This document shows positions 12,727 to 22,728 of a DNA stretch of 64,000 bases, in pieces. Within the stretch, counting starts at the first letter, position 1. Each line of letters begins with the position of its first letter. The stretch lies in NCBI GenBank assembly GCA_030770425.1, contig JASJFT010000018.1:1-64000 (forward strand). Direction: 5' to 3'. Origin of the DNA: Darksidea phi (taxonomy: Eukaryota > Ascomycota > Dothideomycetes > Pleosporales > Lentitheciaceae). Both the position numbers and the translations under genes were made by a program. A model generated the notes under the pieces. That model made no database searches. It was not told the origin of the DNA and saw nothing but the letters and a program-made list of their open reading frames with translations.

Positions 12727-14451
12727 TTAGATGCAGCTCCATCATACGAAGCGCTGTCCTATCGATGGTATGGGCCGAGGATGGCGTACTGCTGTGCTGC
12801 GGAAAAGATCTTAGCACCCGGAGAGACCTGGAGGATGCGCTTATGCGCCTTCGCCTCCCCGATGTTCGGCGATATATATGGGCTGACGCCGTCTGCACCA
12901 ACCAAAATGATCATCGAGAAAGGCTAGGTCAGATAAAGACCATGGGAGATATCTACAGGAACGCAACCTGTGTCCTTGTTTGGCTTGGGGAGGATACCGA
13001 CAATGAAGCCCGGCAATCGCTCGATCGGCTCGAGAGCATTGTCCTGCCCCACCACGATCTCCCCCCTCCTCAGGACTCCTGATGGAAGCCAGTGGCAGCG
13101 TTTTATAGGCTTGGATGGTTTTCGCGACTATGGGTTTTCCAGGAAATAGCTATGGCGACCTCTGCCAGCATACATTGCGGTGCCTCGACCATTTCGTGGG
13201 AAACAGTTGGCCGCGCTTCAGTGCGCATAAGAACGCTGCACTTGCAGGCAATTATGTATCATGGAATGGTTAATGTGTACAATGCGGACTTGTTCTACAA
13301 GTATTTGATTTGGATTTGCATAGTGGGAGTCTCTTTAGAAGGTCCGCACGAAACACAGTAGGAGTTTGTACACAGTAGAGGTGCTATACCCACACCTTAT
13401 ACACGATAATAGAGCTGTAGAGCTATTGTTCTACAAGTATTCCACCGTGGATTGCCAGAAGAGCTTTCTCTATACGCACCAAGTTACCCGGAAGCTTCAG
13501 TGTGGTTTTCGGAAAGATTCAATATACGCACTTTCAGGTCTCGCGACCGTAGATATGAAAACGGACGACTTTCTCGTGGAGCCTGGGGTCAAAGAACGTA
13601 CAATGTCCGTGTATCAAAGGTTTGCTAGAAAAATACTCCGGCGTATGCGGACACTCGATCTACTTTCAGCCGTTCAGCATGAACCACCTACTATCTCAAG
13701 ATCAACATGGGTTCCCAGATGGGATACTCGCCTCGTTAACACTCTGGCACCACTTGGGTCAACAGTCAGCAAATATACGGCCAGCTGACAGCTGCCACCC
13801 CCATCAATCAAGTGGACAGGGAATCGTGGCAAAATCCTGCGTACGTCAGGTATGGAGTTTGACACCATCGTTGAGGTGAAGCAGGAAATGCCTAGGTTAC
13901 ATAATCGTTGCAAAATGACGGCGGCAATCGTATATCTATTAACCCAATGGTTTAATACTGCGTCTCCTTACCCAACTGGCGAGCCCCTCAATCGAGTAGG
14001 CTGCTTCACCTTGACGGCAGGCAAAGATGCGTATGGAATGAGAGTTGAGGATGAGTCACAACATCTAGCCAACTTTACTGCCTTTTGGGCTGAATATGGA
14101 CACGACACGAATCGGAATCAGGCTCCATTTTCTTGTGGAGAGGTCATTCTTGGTGGGGACGCTGATTCATTTCTTATTGCCGCTGGATTTGCCTCTGGCG
14201 GCTGGAAGCTTTTTCACACTGCTACTGGCTACGTGGGCATTAGACCTGGCTTATCGCAGCGTGGCGACATAGTATGTGTTCTCGCTGGTGGCACTGTACC
14301 ATTTGTAGTAAGGCGAGAGGCTTATTCCAGCAGGTCGAGGAGAAGATTTGAGCTCATTGGAGAAGCGCATGTTCATGGGATTATGCACGGCGAGGCCACC
14401 AGCCGATATGCAAATGGTGAGCAGGCGACCGTGGCTTTCAACATCATATAG
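12727..14451 (+). pseudogene. HET-domain protein pseudogene
   Basis: The reading contains the classical HET blocks: APSYEALSY at the start, then RRYIWADAVCTNQND and MGDIYRNATCVLVWLGED, then WFSRLWVFQEIA, and a C-terminal region with STWVPRWD, GYVGIRPGLSQRGD and HVHGIMHGEA. HET proteins act in heterokaryon (vegetative) incompatibility and cell death. The gene is dead. There is a frameshift at about 12,765 after YEALSY, an in-frame TGA at 13,080-13,082, an inserted 120-bp element at 13,306-13,425 with duplicated target (136 bp in total, so it also shifts the frame), and another in-frame TGA at 13,786-13,788. Apart from these lesions the frame is continuous from 13,426 to the stop at 14,451, so decay looks fairly recent. 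Confidence 0.9.
13306..13425 (-). mobile_element. 120-bp insertion with 16-bp target duplication in HET pseudogene
   Basis: The sequence ttgttctacaagtatt occurs exactly at 13,290-13,305 and again at 13,426-13,441, flanking a 120-bp insert. Removing the insert plus one copy restores continuous HET reading (LFYKY then STVDCQ). The insert matches, in reverse complement, the end of the RIP-mutated nested element at about 5,330-5,447, differing mainly by transitions, so it is an unmutated relative. A 16-bp target duplication and one shared terminus suggest a 5'-truncated LINE or a SINE-like element. It is too short to code for anything. Confidence 0.7.
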
Positions 14452-14601
14452 AGAATAGGTAGTAGTTTTCGGGTACTGTGTTAAGTCCTGAATAGGAAGA
14501 AGTGAATGGGTACTTCTAATGCACATAAGAGTGGTTCTGGGAGTGTTTCTCTCGTCATGATCTTGTATTGACATCTAAGGACACTTGGCTGCAAATAGGC
14601 T

Positions 14602-15100
14602 ATGCCGACGGGGCATACCAGCGTTCGAAAACATGTCTCGGTGGTGCAGAAGCGAGCTTTCTGCCCTTATCTGACTATCGAATTCAAGAAGGACGAAGGG
14701 ACTCTCGCCACGGCCCGCCACCAGGTTGCCGTCGCCTCAGCAATGGCATTGTATAACCGTTACCGTCTGAAGAGCTGCGCGCTTCAGATGAGTGGGGGAC
14801 AATGGTCGGAGGAGCATAAGAGCCAGATGCGCCACTACGGCATCATATTCACTGGGTCGACTTGGGACTTGTGGTGCACCGTACCAAACCTTCGAAACTT
14901 GGACTGGCTGCGAGATGTCCACGATATACTCTGGCGACTGCTGCATCCTTGCAGGCGTTCAGCAGCTGGTGAGCATCGTTAATGACATTCATTACTGGGG
15001 ACTGGCGTCCCATGGAACGTCCTGCAAGGCCGACATTGCTGCCAAAATCCACTCAGATCCTGATGCGGATACCAATGATATGACTTTGCTAGAAGATTAA
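14602..15100 (+). pseudogene. DUF7924-type protein, truncated and frameshifted
   Basis: The first frame (from 14,602) carries AFCPYLTIEFKKDEGTLATA, then ARHQVAVASAMALYNRYRL and GGQWSEEHKSQMRHYGI, ending GSTWDLWCTVPN. The reading then jumps frame at about 14,885-14,895 and continues as TGCEMSTIYSGDC, GVQQLVSIVNDIHYWGL and SDPDADTNDMTLLED to a stop at 15,100. This is the C-terminal half of a family I recall as DUF7924, common in pleosporalean genomes and of unknown function. The N-terminal half is missing upstream and no splice sites repair the shift, so I call it a pseudogene. The family name is from memory. Confidence 0.7.
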
Positions 15101-15434
15101 AAGATATCTACCTAATTGTTATAGCGCTAGCTAGTAGTCATTGCGGAGCGAGGAACGAGCGTAGCATTATATATTCGGGTAGAATATCCCTTTCGGACGC
15201 TGTTTTACCCAGTAGCTTACGTAAGGTGACATTTGTTTTCTTCTCAGCCAATTATTTTGCATAGCCACAGCACGACCACAGGCTGCGGCCAATCAGAAGG
15301 CTGCATACTTCTCTAGCTACACCCCACCGAAATATCGAGCTCAACAATTGGCGTATATCAAGCTCAGCAGCAGCAGCAGCAGTAGTAGTATCTATTGCTC
15401 TTAGAACATGTCCGCGTCCTCCCGAATATCAATA
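15101..15434. other. Intergenic DNA with a CAG/TAG microsatellite
   Basis: There is no gene. A trinucleotide run (cag repeats passing into tag repeats) occupies about 15,365-15,390, just beyond the 3' end of the minus-strand secreted-protein gene and possibly inside its 3' untranslated region. Confidence 0.6.
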
Positions 15435-16800
15435 CTAATGCTTCGCAAACCGCTTATGATAGTCGATAACCTTATCTTCATATGACCCCATAGTAGCTCC
15501 GAGGGCGGCCCCAGGAACCGGCTTAAGCTCGCGAAACTCGAAGATAGGGATAAGTTTTTCCGTACCCAGGATCCTTTCCATCTTGCTACCGAGACTTCCA
15601 ATTTGGCCGTGCCGCTTTGTCTTGTCCATAAGCTTCACAAGATCCATTCGGGTAAGTGTCGCCTTCTTCGCCTTATCGTACCCTTGCAAGTAATTCAGGA
15701 ACTTCTTCACTTCCAAAGTTCCGGCCTGGATATCCGCCGCCTTGCCTTCCCAGTTCTCGTCGATAATGTTGGTTATTACCTCAGTTTTCCATTTGAATTT
15801 CTTTTTAGCAAGGTCAGGACCTGCTCCAGAGACTTTCTCGATGATATCATACAAGGATGTCTCCCCTTTGGAAAGCTGGTCCTTCAACTTCGGTTCGATA
15901 AACGTGGTGTACTGAGCAGCAAAGTCGGTGCGAGGCATGATCGGAATCAAATGCTTTGGACCTTCTCTGGGGGAACCGAAGTCGGCCAGAACACAATAAG
16001 ATGTCAGGAGGGAGAAGTAACCCAGAAACTCGTCTGTAATGTCCTCTTTCTTGATTTGGGAGAAAGACTTGAAATCATCCTCTGTGAGTATCTTGATCCT
16101 GGGCGCATCCAGCGCCCCCGGACTAGCAAGAGGATTAGGGGTTTTGCTTTTCGTGTCGCCGAGAATTTCGAGAACAGCTTCTAAGGGCATCGCAGTCGTT
16201 ACTTGTACGCCAAATTCATATGTGTTAAAGTCTAATGGCTGTTTTGGCCATTTGACTGTCCATGGACCAAGGTTGTCAAAGCCTTTAATTTTAACTTTGG
16301 ACTCTCCGCCCTCGCATGGCGCCCACTCTTTCTGTAGAAAACGAATCAGCAAGGAAGGCAATATGAGGGGAAACAAGAGGGATGGGTAAGCATACAAAGA
16401 AATCGAAAATCTGATCTCCGCTGCGTCTCGTCCCCTGTTGTCCGACCTTATTTTTAAGACCATCGACAATGGCCTCTGGGAAGATTGTTAACTGGCTAAT
16501 TTCGGTAGTGAGCTCCCAGTTCGTCTTTAGGCCACCATCTTCGCCAATAGGTATCATTACGGCGCCCTTTATCTTCTCTCGTTCATCATCCGTTAATTTC
16601 CTCTTGCCTTCGACGACGACCCTCGGCACTTCAAGTTCGACGCCGATTCCAGGTGCTTCGCCTGCACGCCGAGAAAGTTGATTTCCGAATAGTTGTTGCG
16701 GTGCGGCCGACGTTGGAGTAAGGAAGGCTGTGAATGCAAAGAGCACCCAAAGGGTAGCGGTCACCCCGAAGAGTTTCCAGTATCGTATCTCGGAGAGCAT
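15435..16800 (-). CDS. Secreted protein of unknown function, 433 aa (amidoligase-like motifs?)
   Basis: Two exons, 16,800-16,396 and 16,331-15,435, joined in frame by a 64-bp GTATGC...TACAG intron, give 433 residues. The N-terminus has a hydrophobic segment (about residues 10-32) ending TPTSA-AP, read as a signal peptide. Motifs in order are GVELE (53-57), NWELTTE (94-100), EAIVDG (109-114), FGVQVTTAMPLEAV (from 175), MPRTDF (267-272) and FEFREL (399-404). I recall fungal secreted proteins with this motif series but no established function. The spacing (GVExE, W-x-x-T-x-E, a central VxV block, then E-F-R) resembles the amidoligase fold, except that Gln stands where a HxH motif would be. That is inference. 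The gene is intact and its upstream region carries 60-bp tandem repeats. It may work with the secreted protein at 20,012-22,728. Confidence 0.75.
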
Positions 16801-17040
16801 CTCGATTGCTGAAGAGTAGGAGTATATAACAGAAGATTGGATGGATAACTTGATGAAGCAAAGTAAGGAAGGTAATGTTGCATGCGTAATGGTAAAGTGT
16901 AGTGATAAGAAGTCAAGAGGGGAGATCGTTAGAAGGTTATATAAAGAGCATCTTACGGTGTAATTAGGACACCTCTGCTTTACTCACGCTGCTTATCTAG
17001 AACACTTGGTAAAGATAATTTTGGGATTGCCTAGGTGGAC

Positions 17041-17219
17041 AAAGGAGTAATCCTGTAAGGATGAAACAGTAATTTCCTATGTAGGGTTGAGGCAACGCAG
17101 AAAGAGTAATCCCGTCAGGATGAAGGACCAATTTCCCTATGTACGATTGAGGCAAGGTAGAAGGAGTAATCCCGTAAGGACGAAGGACTGATTTCCTATG
17201 TAGGATTGAGGCAAGGTAA
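17041..17219. repeat. Three tandem copies of a 60-bp unit
   Basis: Units starting near 17,041, 17,101 and 17,161 share the core ggagtaatcccgtaaggatg, followed by atttcctatgtaggattgag and gcaaggtag, with scattered substitutions. The period is 60, 60 and 59 bp. The array lies 240-420 bp upstream of the minus-strand secreted-protein start at 16,800, within its presumed promoter region. There are no spacers, so it is not a CRISPR. Confidence 0.9.
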
Positions 17220-17343
17220 GGCGTCGTATGACCATAGTTTTGGGCACGGTTGTCATTTCAGGACAGATTCAAATCTAGATGTCGTAACCTGCCAATCGAT
17301 CCCGAGGTTGGCCCAAATTTTTATGGGGGCGTCTCACACTGCT

Positions 17344-17465
17344 TGGATCATGTAAACTGCTGTGCCCCGATAGGCTCAGCCTCATAAATCCATGACCGTG
17401 CTTACTGGATCATGTAAGCTGCTGTGCCCCGATAGGTTCAGTCTCATAAATCCATGACCGTGCTT
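17344..17465. repeat. Two direct copies of a second 60-bp unit
   Basis: Copies at 17,344-17,403 and 17,406-17,465 run from tggatcatgtaa through gctgtgccccgatagg to tccatgaccgtgctt, with only four or so substitutions. They lie between the secreted-protein gene and the F-box gene, about 275 bp before the F-box start. The unit is unrelated in sequence to the array at 17,041 but has the same length. Confidence 0.9.
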
Positions 17466-17738
17466 GCGACGGAAGGCGGGGCCAACTTAGACGAGATCAC
17501 GTGATAACAGGGCTACGCGGAACCTTGGAATGGGGCACATCTCACCTAGGTATTACGTCTTCCACTACCACCGCTCCAGCTATCATTCCAACTCCTCTTA
17601 GCTTCTACGAGCCCTCTCTGTACCTCTACCTTCCATACCAATACACCGGCCTTAGAGGGCATCGTCAGCTTGTAAACCCGCTCGTTAGTCGCTCACCACC
17701 GTTTCGAGGGTTCATCGATTTAGCCCGTAGTGATCATA

Positions 17739-18485
17739 ATGTCGGCTTCTCTCTTCTCAACCCTCCCACCCGAACTTATCTGTCGAGTCTTCGAGTTTGC
17801 AGATGACTTCTCCGTAGTGGCCGCTCTTGCTCAAACGGCACGTATCTTCTACCACACCTGGCGAGAGTATCCGACCTCTATCTGTCGAGCCGTCGCCCCT
17901 CGTGTCTTCTCGAACCTCACCGACGCCGAGCGATTGCTTGACATGCAGGAGGAAGCTGAAGCTGCGAATCAGTCACAAGACCGCCGCGAGCAGAAGCCCT
18001 ATATCCGAGCCAAGCGTCTCCTGTTCAACGCTCGCTGTGCTTCTGCTGCCGGTGATAACTGGGTGAATTTCTGTCAGATTCACGAATCTGAGTGCAGGGA
18101 TGAGCCCATGCGTCCATCTGAACTTGCACGCTTCGAACATGCTTTCTATTGTGTATGGACCATTGGGGTCATGGAAAGGACTCCGCACCTGCAGGGCCAA
18201 GCATCCGTGTTTCTCGATGGGTGCAGTCCACGAGAGCTGCGCGGACTCCACGAACTGGCAGACTGGGCTATGAATTTCAACCACAACGATTTCGGTTCTT
18301 CGGGTCTTGACATCGAGGATGAAGTTTGGAAGGCTGGTTGCGATCTAGTCACAAAGCGCTGGGAGGCTTACCGGCAACATATGAGGAGTTGGATACCAGA
18401 GCCCGATCACGATTACTCACCTATGGGTTGGTTTGCCTTCTTTGATCATACTCAAAGATATCTCGACTTTGTTCAAGAAGAGTAA
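17739..18485 (+). CDS. F-box-type protein, 248 aa
   Basis: A single-exon frame begins at the ATG at 17,739 (MSASLFSTLPPELICRVFEF). The first 40 residues have the LPPELICRVFEF...VVAALAQTARIFYHTW pattern of fungal F-box or F-box-like domains, which bind Skp1 and make the protein a substrate adaptor of an SCF ubiquitin ligase. The rest (about residues 45-248) has no repeat or domain that I recognise; such C-terminal regions are typical of lineage-specific fungal F-box proteins. No lesions are seen. Codon use and composition are normal. The substrate is unknown. Remnants of other F-box genes lie at 18,728-18,931 and 23,537-24,403. Confidence 0.7.
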   Translation: MSASLFSTLPPELICRVFEFADDFSVVAALAQTARIFYHTWREYPTSICRAVAPRVFSNLTDAERLLDMQEEAEAANQSQDRREQKPYIRAKRLLFNARCASAAGDNWVNFCQIHESECRDEPMRPSELARFEHAFYCVWTIGVMERTPHLQGQASVFLDGCSPRELRGLHELADWAMNFNHNDFGSSGLDIEDEVWKAGCDLVTKRWEAYRQHMRSWIPEPDHDYSPMGWFAFFDHTQRYLDFVQEE

Positions 18486-18727
18486 AGAAAGAGGCTTTCG
18501 AATCCTTTGTTTCACATATCTCCACCTTGCGTGTTGATGCAGGCGTCGTTGCTGAGCAGAAGAATCAACCGCTCAGTGCCATTTTTCTATGAGGGGGCGT
18601 GGGGTGTGTCGAACTCTTCGTTCTATGCATTTAGACTATTCCTTCATAGCCTTTCTGTGCCGCGAGTAATAGTGGAGTCTTTTTATAAAGATTGCTTGCC
18701 TGGACGTTGGCCCCTTGCCTGGACAGC

Positions 18728-18931
18728 CTACGGACTGTCATCACTTTGCCATTCTGGGCATCCGCATAACCCTAGGCTTCCGGATCGTTCGTTATTGCAT
18801 TGGTAACGGCCCTTTATTAGTAAATGGTGAAGGCGACGGGTAGTTTGGACAAAGGCGTTGATGTCTCTCTCTGATTTCAGTATGTTTGCTATGTAAAGGA
18901 GCAACTCGTTTGCTAGCTTTAGGAACGGCAT
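18728..18931 (-). pseudogene. F-box protein N-terminal fragment
   Basis: Reading from the ATG at 18,931 gives MPFLKLANELLLYIANILKS, then ERDINAFVQTTRRLHHLL, a good match to the N-terminal F-box of fungal F-box/ankyrin proteins. After about 40 residues the reading loses similarity and stops at 18,728. The ankyrin region expected downstream is absent. It is therefore a truncated remnant or a very short derived gene. It lies tail to tail with the intact F-box gene. Confidence 0.55.
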
Positions 18932-19003
18932 TGTCGGAACCCGATTGCTGCTACAAAGACGGTCATAATTCCGGTAGTGATGTTGCAAGCGATGCGCAGG
19001 CAA

Positions 19004-20011
19004 AAGACACTCTTGCGAACGTGACCGCGAGGTGGTGCATTGGCCCGTGCTCTAGAACGTTACCTACGCCGCACGAGTCCATGTGATGTTTTGCCACCGC
19101 CAAGGACTTCACGCCACATTGCACTATTACGGGATCAATCGCCCCGCCGCCCGCCCCAACTCACTCCAACCCAACAAACGGACACCGTATCGCGTAGTAT
19201 CACCCGTACAGATCCTTCTCTCCTTCTCGGGCTGTTACACATGTGCTGCTGTGCAGATGACGTGAGTCCCAGCAGATTCTCAAGGCGTGTAATTAATATA
19301 ACCTAATGATGCCTTGCTACGCCTCAGATGGCGGCGGAAAAATAATCGGTATGATCTAATTCTGTGCGGCCTAGTCCTGCAGCCAAGGATTAGGCTAATT
19401 TGTGGCGTGGGCTCACTCCAGCGTAAAAGAGACAACTGGATGCAGGATTGGGGATAGAGTAGTTAGAATTGCGTGCGTCTACATCCAAGGTGGATTTCCT
19501 TAACTTCTTAGCTGCATATTTGTTTACTTCCGTAAATGTGGCTACTCATACCAGACAACACATAACTTCAGAGTTCCTATAGTATCTTACGCGCGAGTGT
19601 CAAATTCATAGCTTCAAATTGTACTATCATTACGCCGAATAAAGCATTACGTGGTAAGAACCAACGCACCCGAGCGACTAGTATGAAACTGTAGGGTTGT
19701 ATTTACGGCCGTTTTGTCTCCATGTTACTAAACTAAGATGTATTCGCCACATACCCACTCCAAACACTGTCTTCGACCGTAAATTCTACGCCGTAGAATA
19801 AGCCCCGGAGGCATGCTCCTGCGTCTTAGAGGCGTGTGAAGGCCTTTCTTCCTTCCGCAATTTAACTCTTGACTACGTGTGAACAAGGACGTGATAATCA
19901 ACGGTAAGTCCAAGGGGGAAAAATGAGCATATATCAGAATCATGCTTCCACCTGGAGAAATTATTACAGATAACTCTTCGTTTCTCAACAATCCCCGCCT
20001 TCGACGTCGCA
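19004..20011. other. Gene-free interval of about 1 kb
   Basis: Only short overlapping frames with no domain signal are present. This presumably contains the promoter of the secreted-protein gene at 20,012. I see no repeat or RNA gene. Confidence 0.5.
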
Positions 20012-22728
20012 ATGAGACACTCTTTTTTATCTACACTTTTTCTCCTTGGGAGTCAGACGCTGCCAAGTTTGGCTCAAAGTGTTGAGGCACAACCACCAGG
20101 TGTCGAGGGCATCGACGACCCGAATGTGACGAAAAGGCTCGTCCATTATTGGGCTGATTATGGATGCGTTTCATTTAGCGATGGTAGTGGACCAACCGTC
20201 AAAGAGCAATGTAAAAAGGCTTGTTTTCCTGGCGGCATTACCTCTGATGTGCCTGCCGGCCAATCTGTTCAATCGCAAACATGCTGGCTCAGTGGCGAAG
20301 AGTTCAGTTGGCCCGCGGGACTTCCACTCACGGAGGAGGAAAAGAAACAGAATCCTAGAACTAGTGAGCATTGTCCGGATACGTGTATCGTGCCTTGACT
20401 AACGGATGTATCAGTCAAAACGCTTACACCCGGCTATTGTATTTGTAATGATCCAATTATCAACTTCGCGGGTGACTTCTTCATTCAATCTGTCACCAAG
20501 ATGGGCCAAGTTCTTCAAAAGGTCATGTGCCCTACATTGATGGCGCTGGATCTTGTTGTAGAAATTGGATCTGCAGCAATACCTGGAGTCGGCAAAGCTA
20601 TCACTGTTGGAATGAGTAAGTCCTCATCCAGTATATCACGAACTGTCCATATAGCGAAATGGCTGACCAGAATAGGAACCGGGGTCAAAACGGCAAAGAT
20701 GTTCAAACATGCTTATGAGGCTCAGGATGCCGCAATGGAGTGGGCAAGCATGGTAAGTGGGACGTCCATACAAGTACTCCTAGCAGAATCCAACTAACTA
20801 TGATTATGTGTTGCAGTTCGTAGACCAAGGTTTTGGTTTGGCTAGTGAAGCAGGTTGCCAGACGCCTTTCTCGTTCTCCAAGGCAGACCTCGCGAAAAAG
20901 TTTTTAGATTTCGCAAATGCTCCTGATGCACTTGTCCCAGAAATCAATTACGATGAGATGCCTTGCCCTAAGGGAAAAAAGGCGTCCAAGTCGTGTAAAA
21001 AGAAGAATGGTGAAGATGACGAGGATGACTCTCCATCCAAAACTAAAGACAACACTCAATCAACCCAGACCAGCAACAAACAAACCCAGACCAGCGACAA
21101 ACCAACCCAGACCAGCGACAAACCAACCCAGACCAGCAATCAGTCCTCAGCGACATCCACGAATACCGGACCTACGGCAAAGGCTGATTGCGCAGCTATC
21201 GGTAAAAATGATATGGAGGCTTTGTTGGAAATAAATCCCAGCATAAAAGAAGAGCTGGTAAAGAAACGAGCCGTCGGAACCACACTCCAGAGCCGTCGTC
21301 TAGAAGCCCGGGACCTCAGGCCAAAGCGGGGCAAAGCCTGCGCAATGGATATGAGTAGCAAAGGCTATCCTTCTTCTGAAATGAAAGTCATGGTAGGTTA
21401 AGCCTATTCAGGACGGAGTGATTCGTACGTCGAATTTAACATCAATAACTAATATAGACTCTAGGAAGGAGCCCTTGCCTATGGATTTAACAAGATCAAT
21501 GACTGTAGCGATTACAGTTGGGGTGAACAAAAAGCGAAGAATACCGGTGACTATGCCACAGATCATGTTCTCGAATGGTCCATTGTAAGTACTTGGAATA
21601 ACACCCCTGGTTGACTTGAGCTTATTCAATCTCCATTCTGCAGGTAACGAATTTCTTCACTACTATGAAAGATCATAAAGCTTTCAAGGCTGGATTCGAT
21701 CATCCTGACCCCGAGAATAATAAGAAAAATATTGACTTTTGCACGTACTGGAAAGTAAGTCAATCCTACGGTGCGGCTATGAGACTGAAAAATTTGCTGA
21801 TTTTACTATCGCATTAGGAATCATGGGATTGGCCAGCCAACCTGACAATGCCGAATCCTGATCCTTCTGCCCCATCTTCAGCGTGTAAACGCCGGTTACA
21901 GCAGACCCCTCTTCAATGGCTTGCGGAAGCATATCCCTTTATCGATGAACAAACCGCACCCCCGAGGAAAGCGCACGAAGATGAGTTTATCCTGCTGCAA
22001 AAGAGAATAAACGGAGAGGCGAAGAATAATGTAAGGCTCCAACGAACATTATTACATGAGCTGTTATCACTCACAAGTCCGCGCAATAGATGTTTTCATC
22101 CAACCAAATCTACAACGGCAAAGACATGGAAGATATGATCAAACGAAGAAGCACCAAGAAAAGAACGGCGGGTACCAAGAAGGGGCAGCTGGCGTTTGGT
22201 AAGCCTCATGAGCAACCCAGGACCGCTATCCAAAGAATGAGGGCTGTGGCTGGTACATACCGATACCTAAAAGAGAAAAAGGTCGATGCCATTTTCGTGG
22301 CTCAAGTGAATCGCATTGGTGCTCAGCTGGAGCACTTAGAAAATGCGCTCGCGAAAACTCCCAGGACCGTGGAAAGGAATGATCCGCAGAAGGGGGACGG
22401 TACAACTCCGAAGAGGGTCGTAACTTTCAAAAAATGGGTGCCGCTAAAGCTTAAAGAGAAATGGTTTGCATATATGGATGGCGTCTACGAGAATGCAAAC
22501 AAGAAAGGACAAGATTTCATGAAGGAGTACCTCAAGAAATTGAAGGACGAGTATAACGATAAGAAAATGATCCAACAGAAAGACGTCGAAAAGGAGAAAA
22601 ACAAAAAGAAGCAAGAGGAGATGAAACTGGAGAAACAGTTACGAGAAGACATGAAACGTTATATTCCCAAGCTCGAGGCCGAATGGGCCAAAGCAAAGGA
22701 TTGGCCCAAGCCAAAGTGGAACTCATAG
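20012..22728 (+). CDS. Large secreted protein of unknown function, 782 aa, seven exons
   Basis: Exons 20,012-20,363, 20,415-20,752, 20,817-21,392, 21,465-21,584, 21,644-21,754, 21,818-22,030 and 22,090-22,728 join with consistent phases through six GT-AG introns (51-72 bp), the first with a clear ACTAAC branch site. Residues 1-22 form a signal peptide. A Cys-containing region follows (to about 130, with GYCICNDPI), then a hydrophobic glycine-rich stretch at about 160-180 (AAIPGVGKAITVG), a Thr/Gln repeat linker with four TQTSxxx units, YATDHVLEW (452-460), a conserved-looking block in exon 7 (RMRAVAGTYRYL, VDAIFVAQVNR), and a strongly charged Lys/Glu C-terminus, probably coiled coil. I recall homologs in ascomycetes that are annotated only as hypothetical. 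The gene is intact. Its likely partner is the 433-aa secreted protein at 15,435-16,800. Confidence 0.8.
21063..21146 (+). repeat. Four 21-bp tandem repeats coding TQTSxxx
   Basis: Units begin at 21,063, 21,084, 21,105 and 21,126 with the consensus acccagaccagcgacaaacc, the last one diverging. They encode a seven-residue TQTSDKP-type linker inside exon 3 of the secreted protein. Being a multiple of three, copy number can change without a frameshift, so length polymorphism between strains is likely. Confidence 0.9.

Noticed and set aside
15603..16184. 193-codon plus-strand frame
   Set aside because: Lies antisense to exon 2 of the secreted 433-aa protein and shows no domain.
17041..17465. Possible CRISPR array
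   Set aside because: The repeats are head-to-tail with no spacers, and this is a eukaryotic genome.
20364..20414. In-frame TGA at 20,396 read as a nonsense mutation in the 782-aa gene
   Set aside because: A 51-bp intron with GTGAGC donor, ACTAAC branch and TATCAG acceptor removes it and keeps phase.
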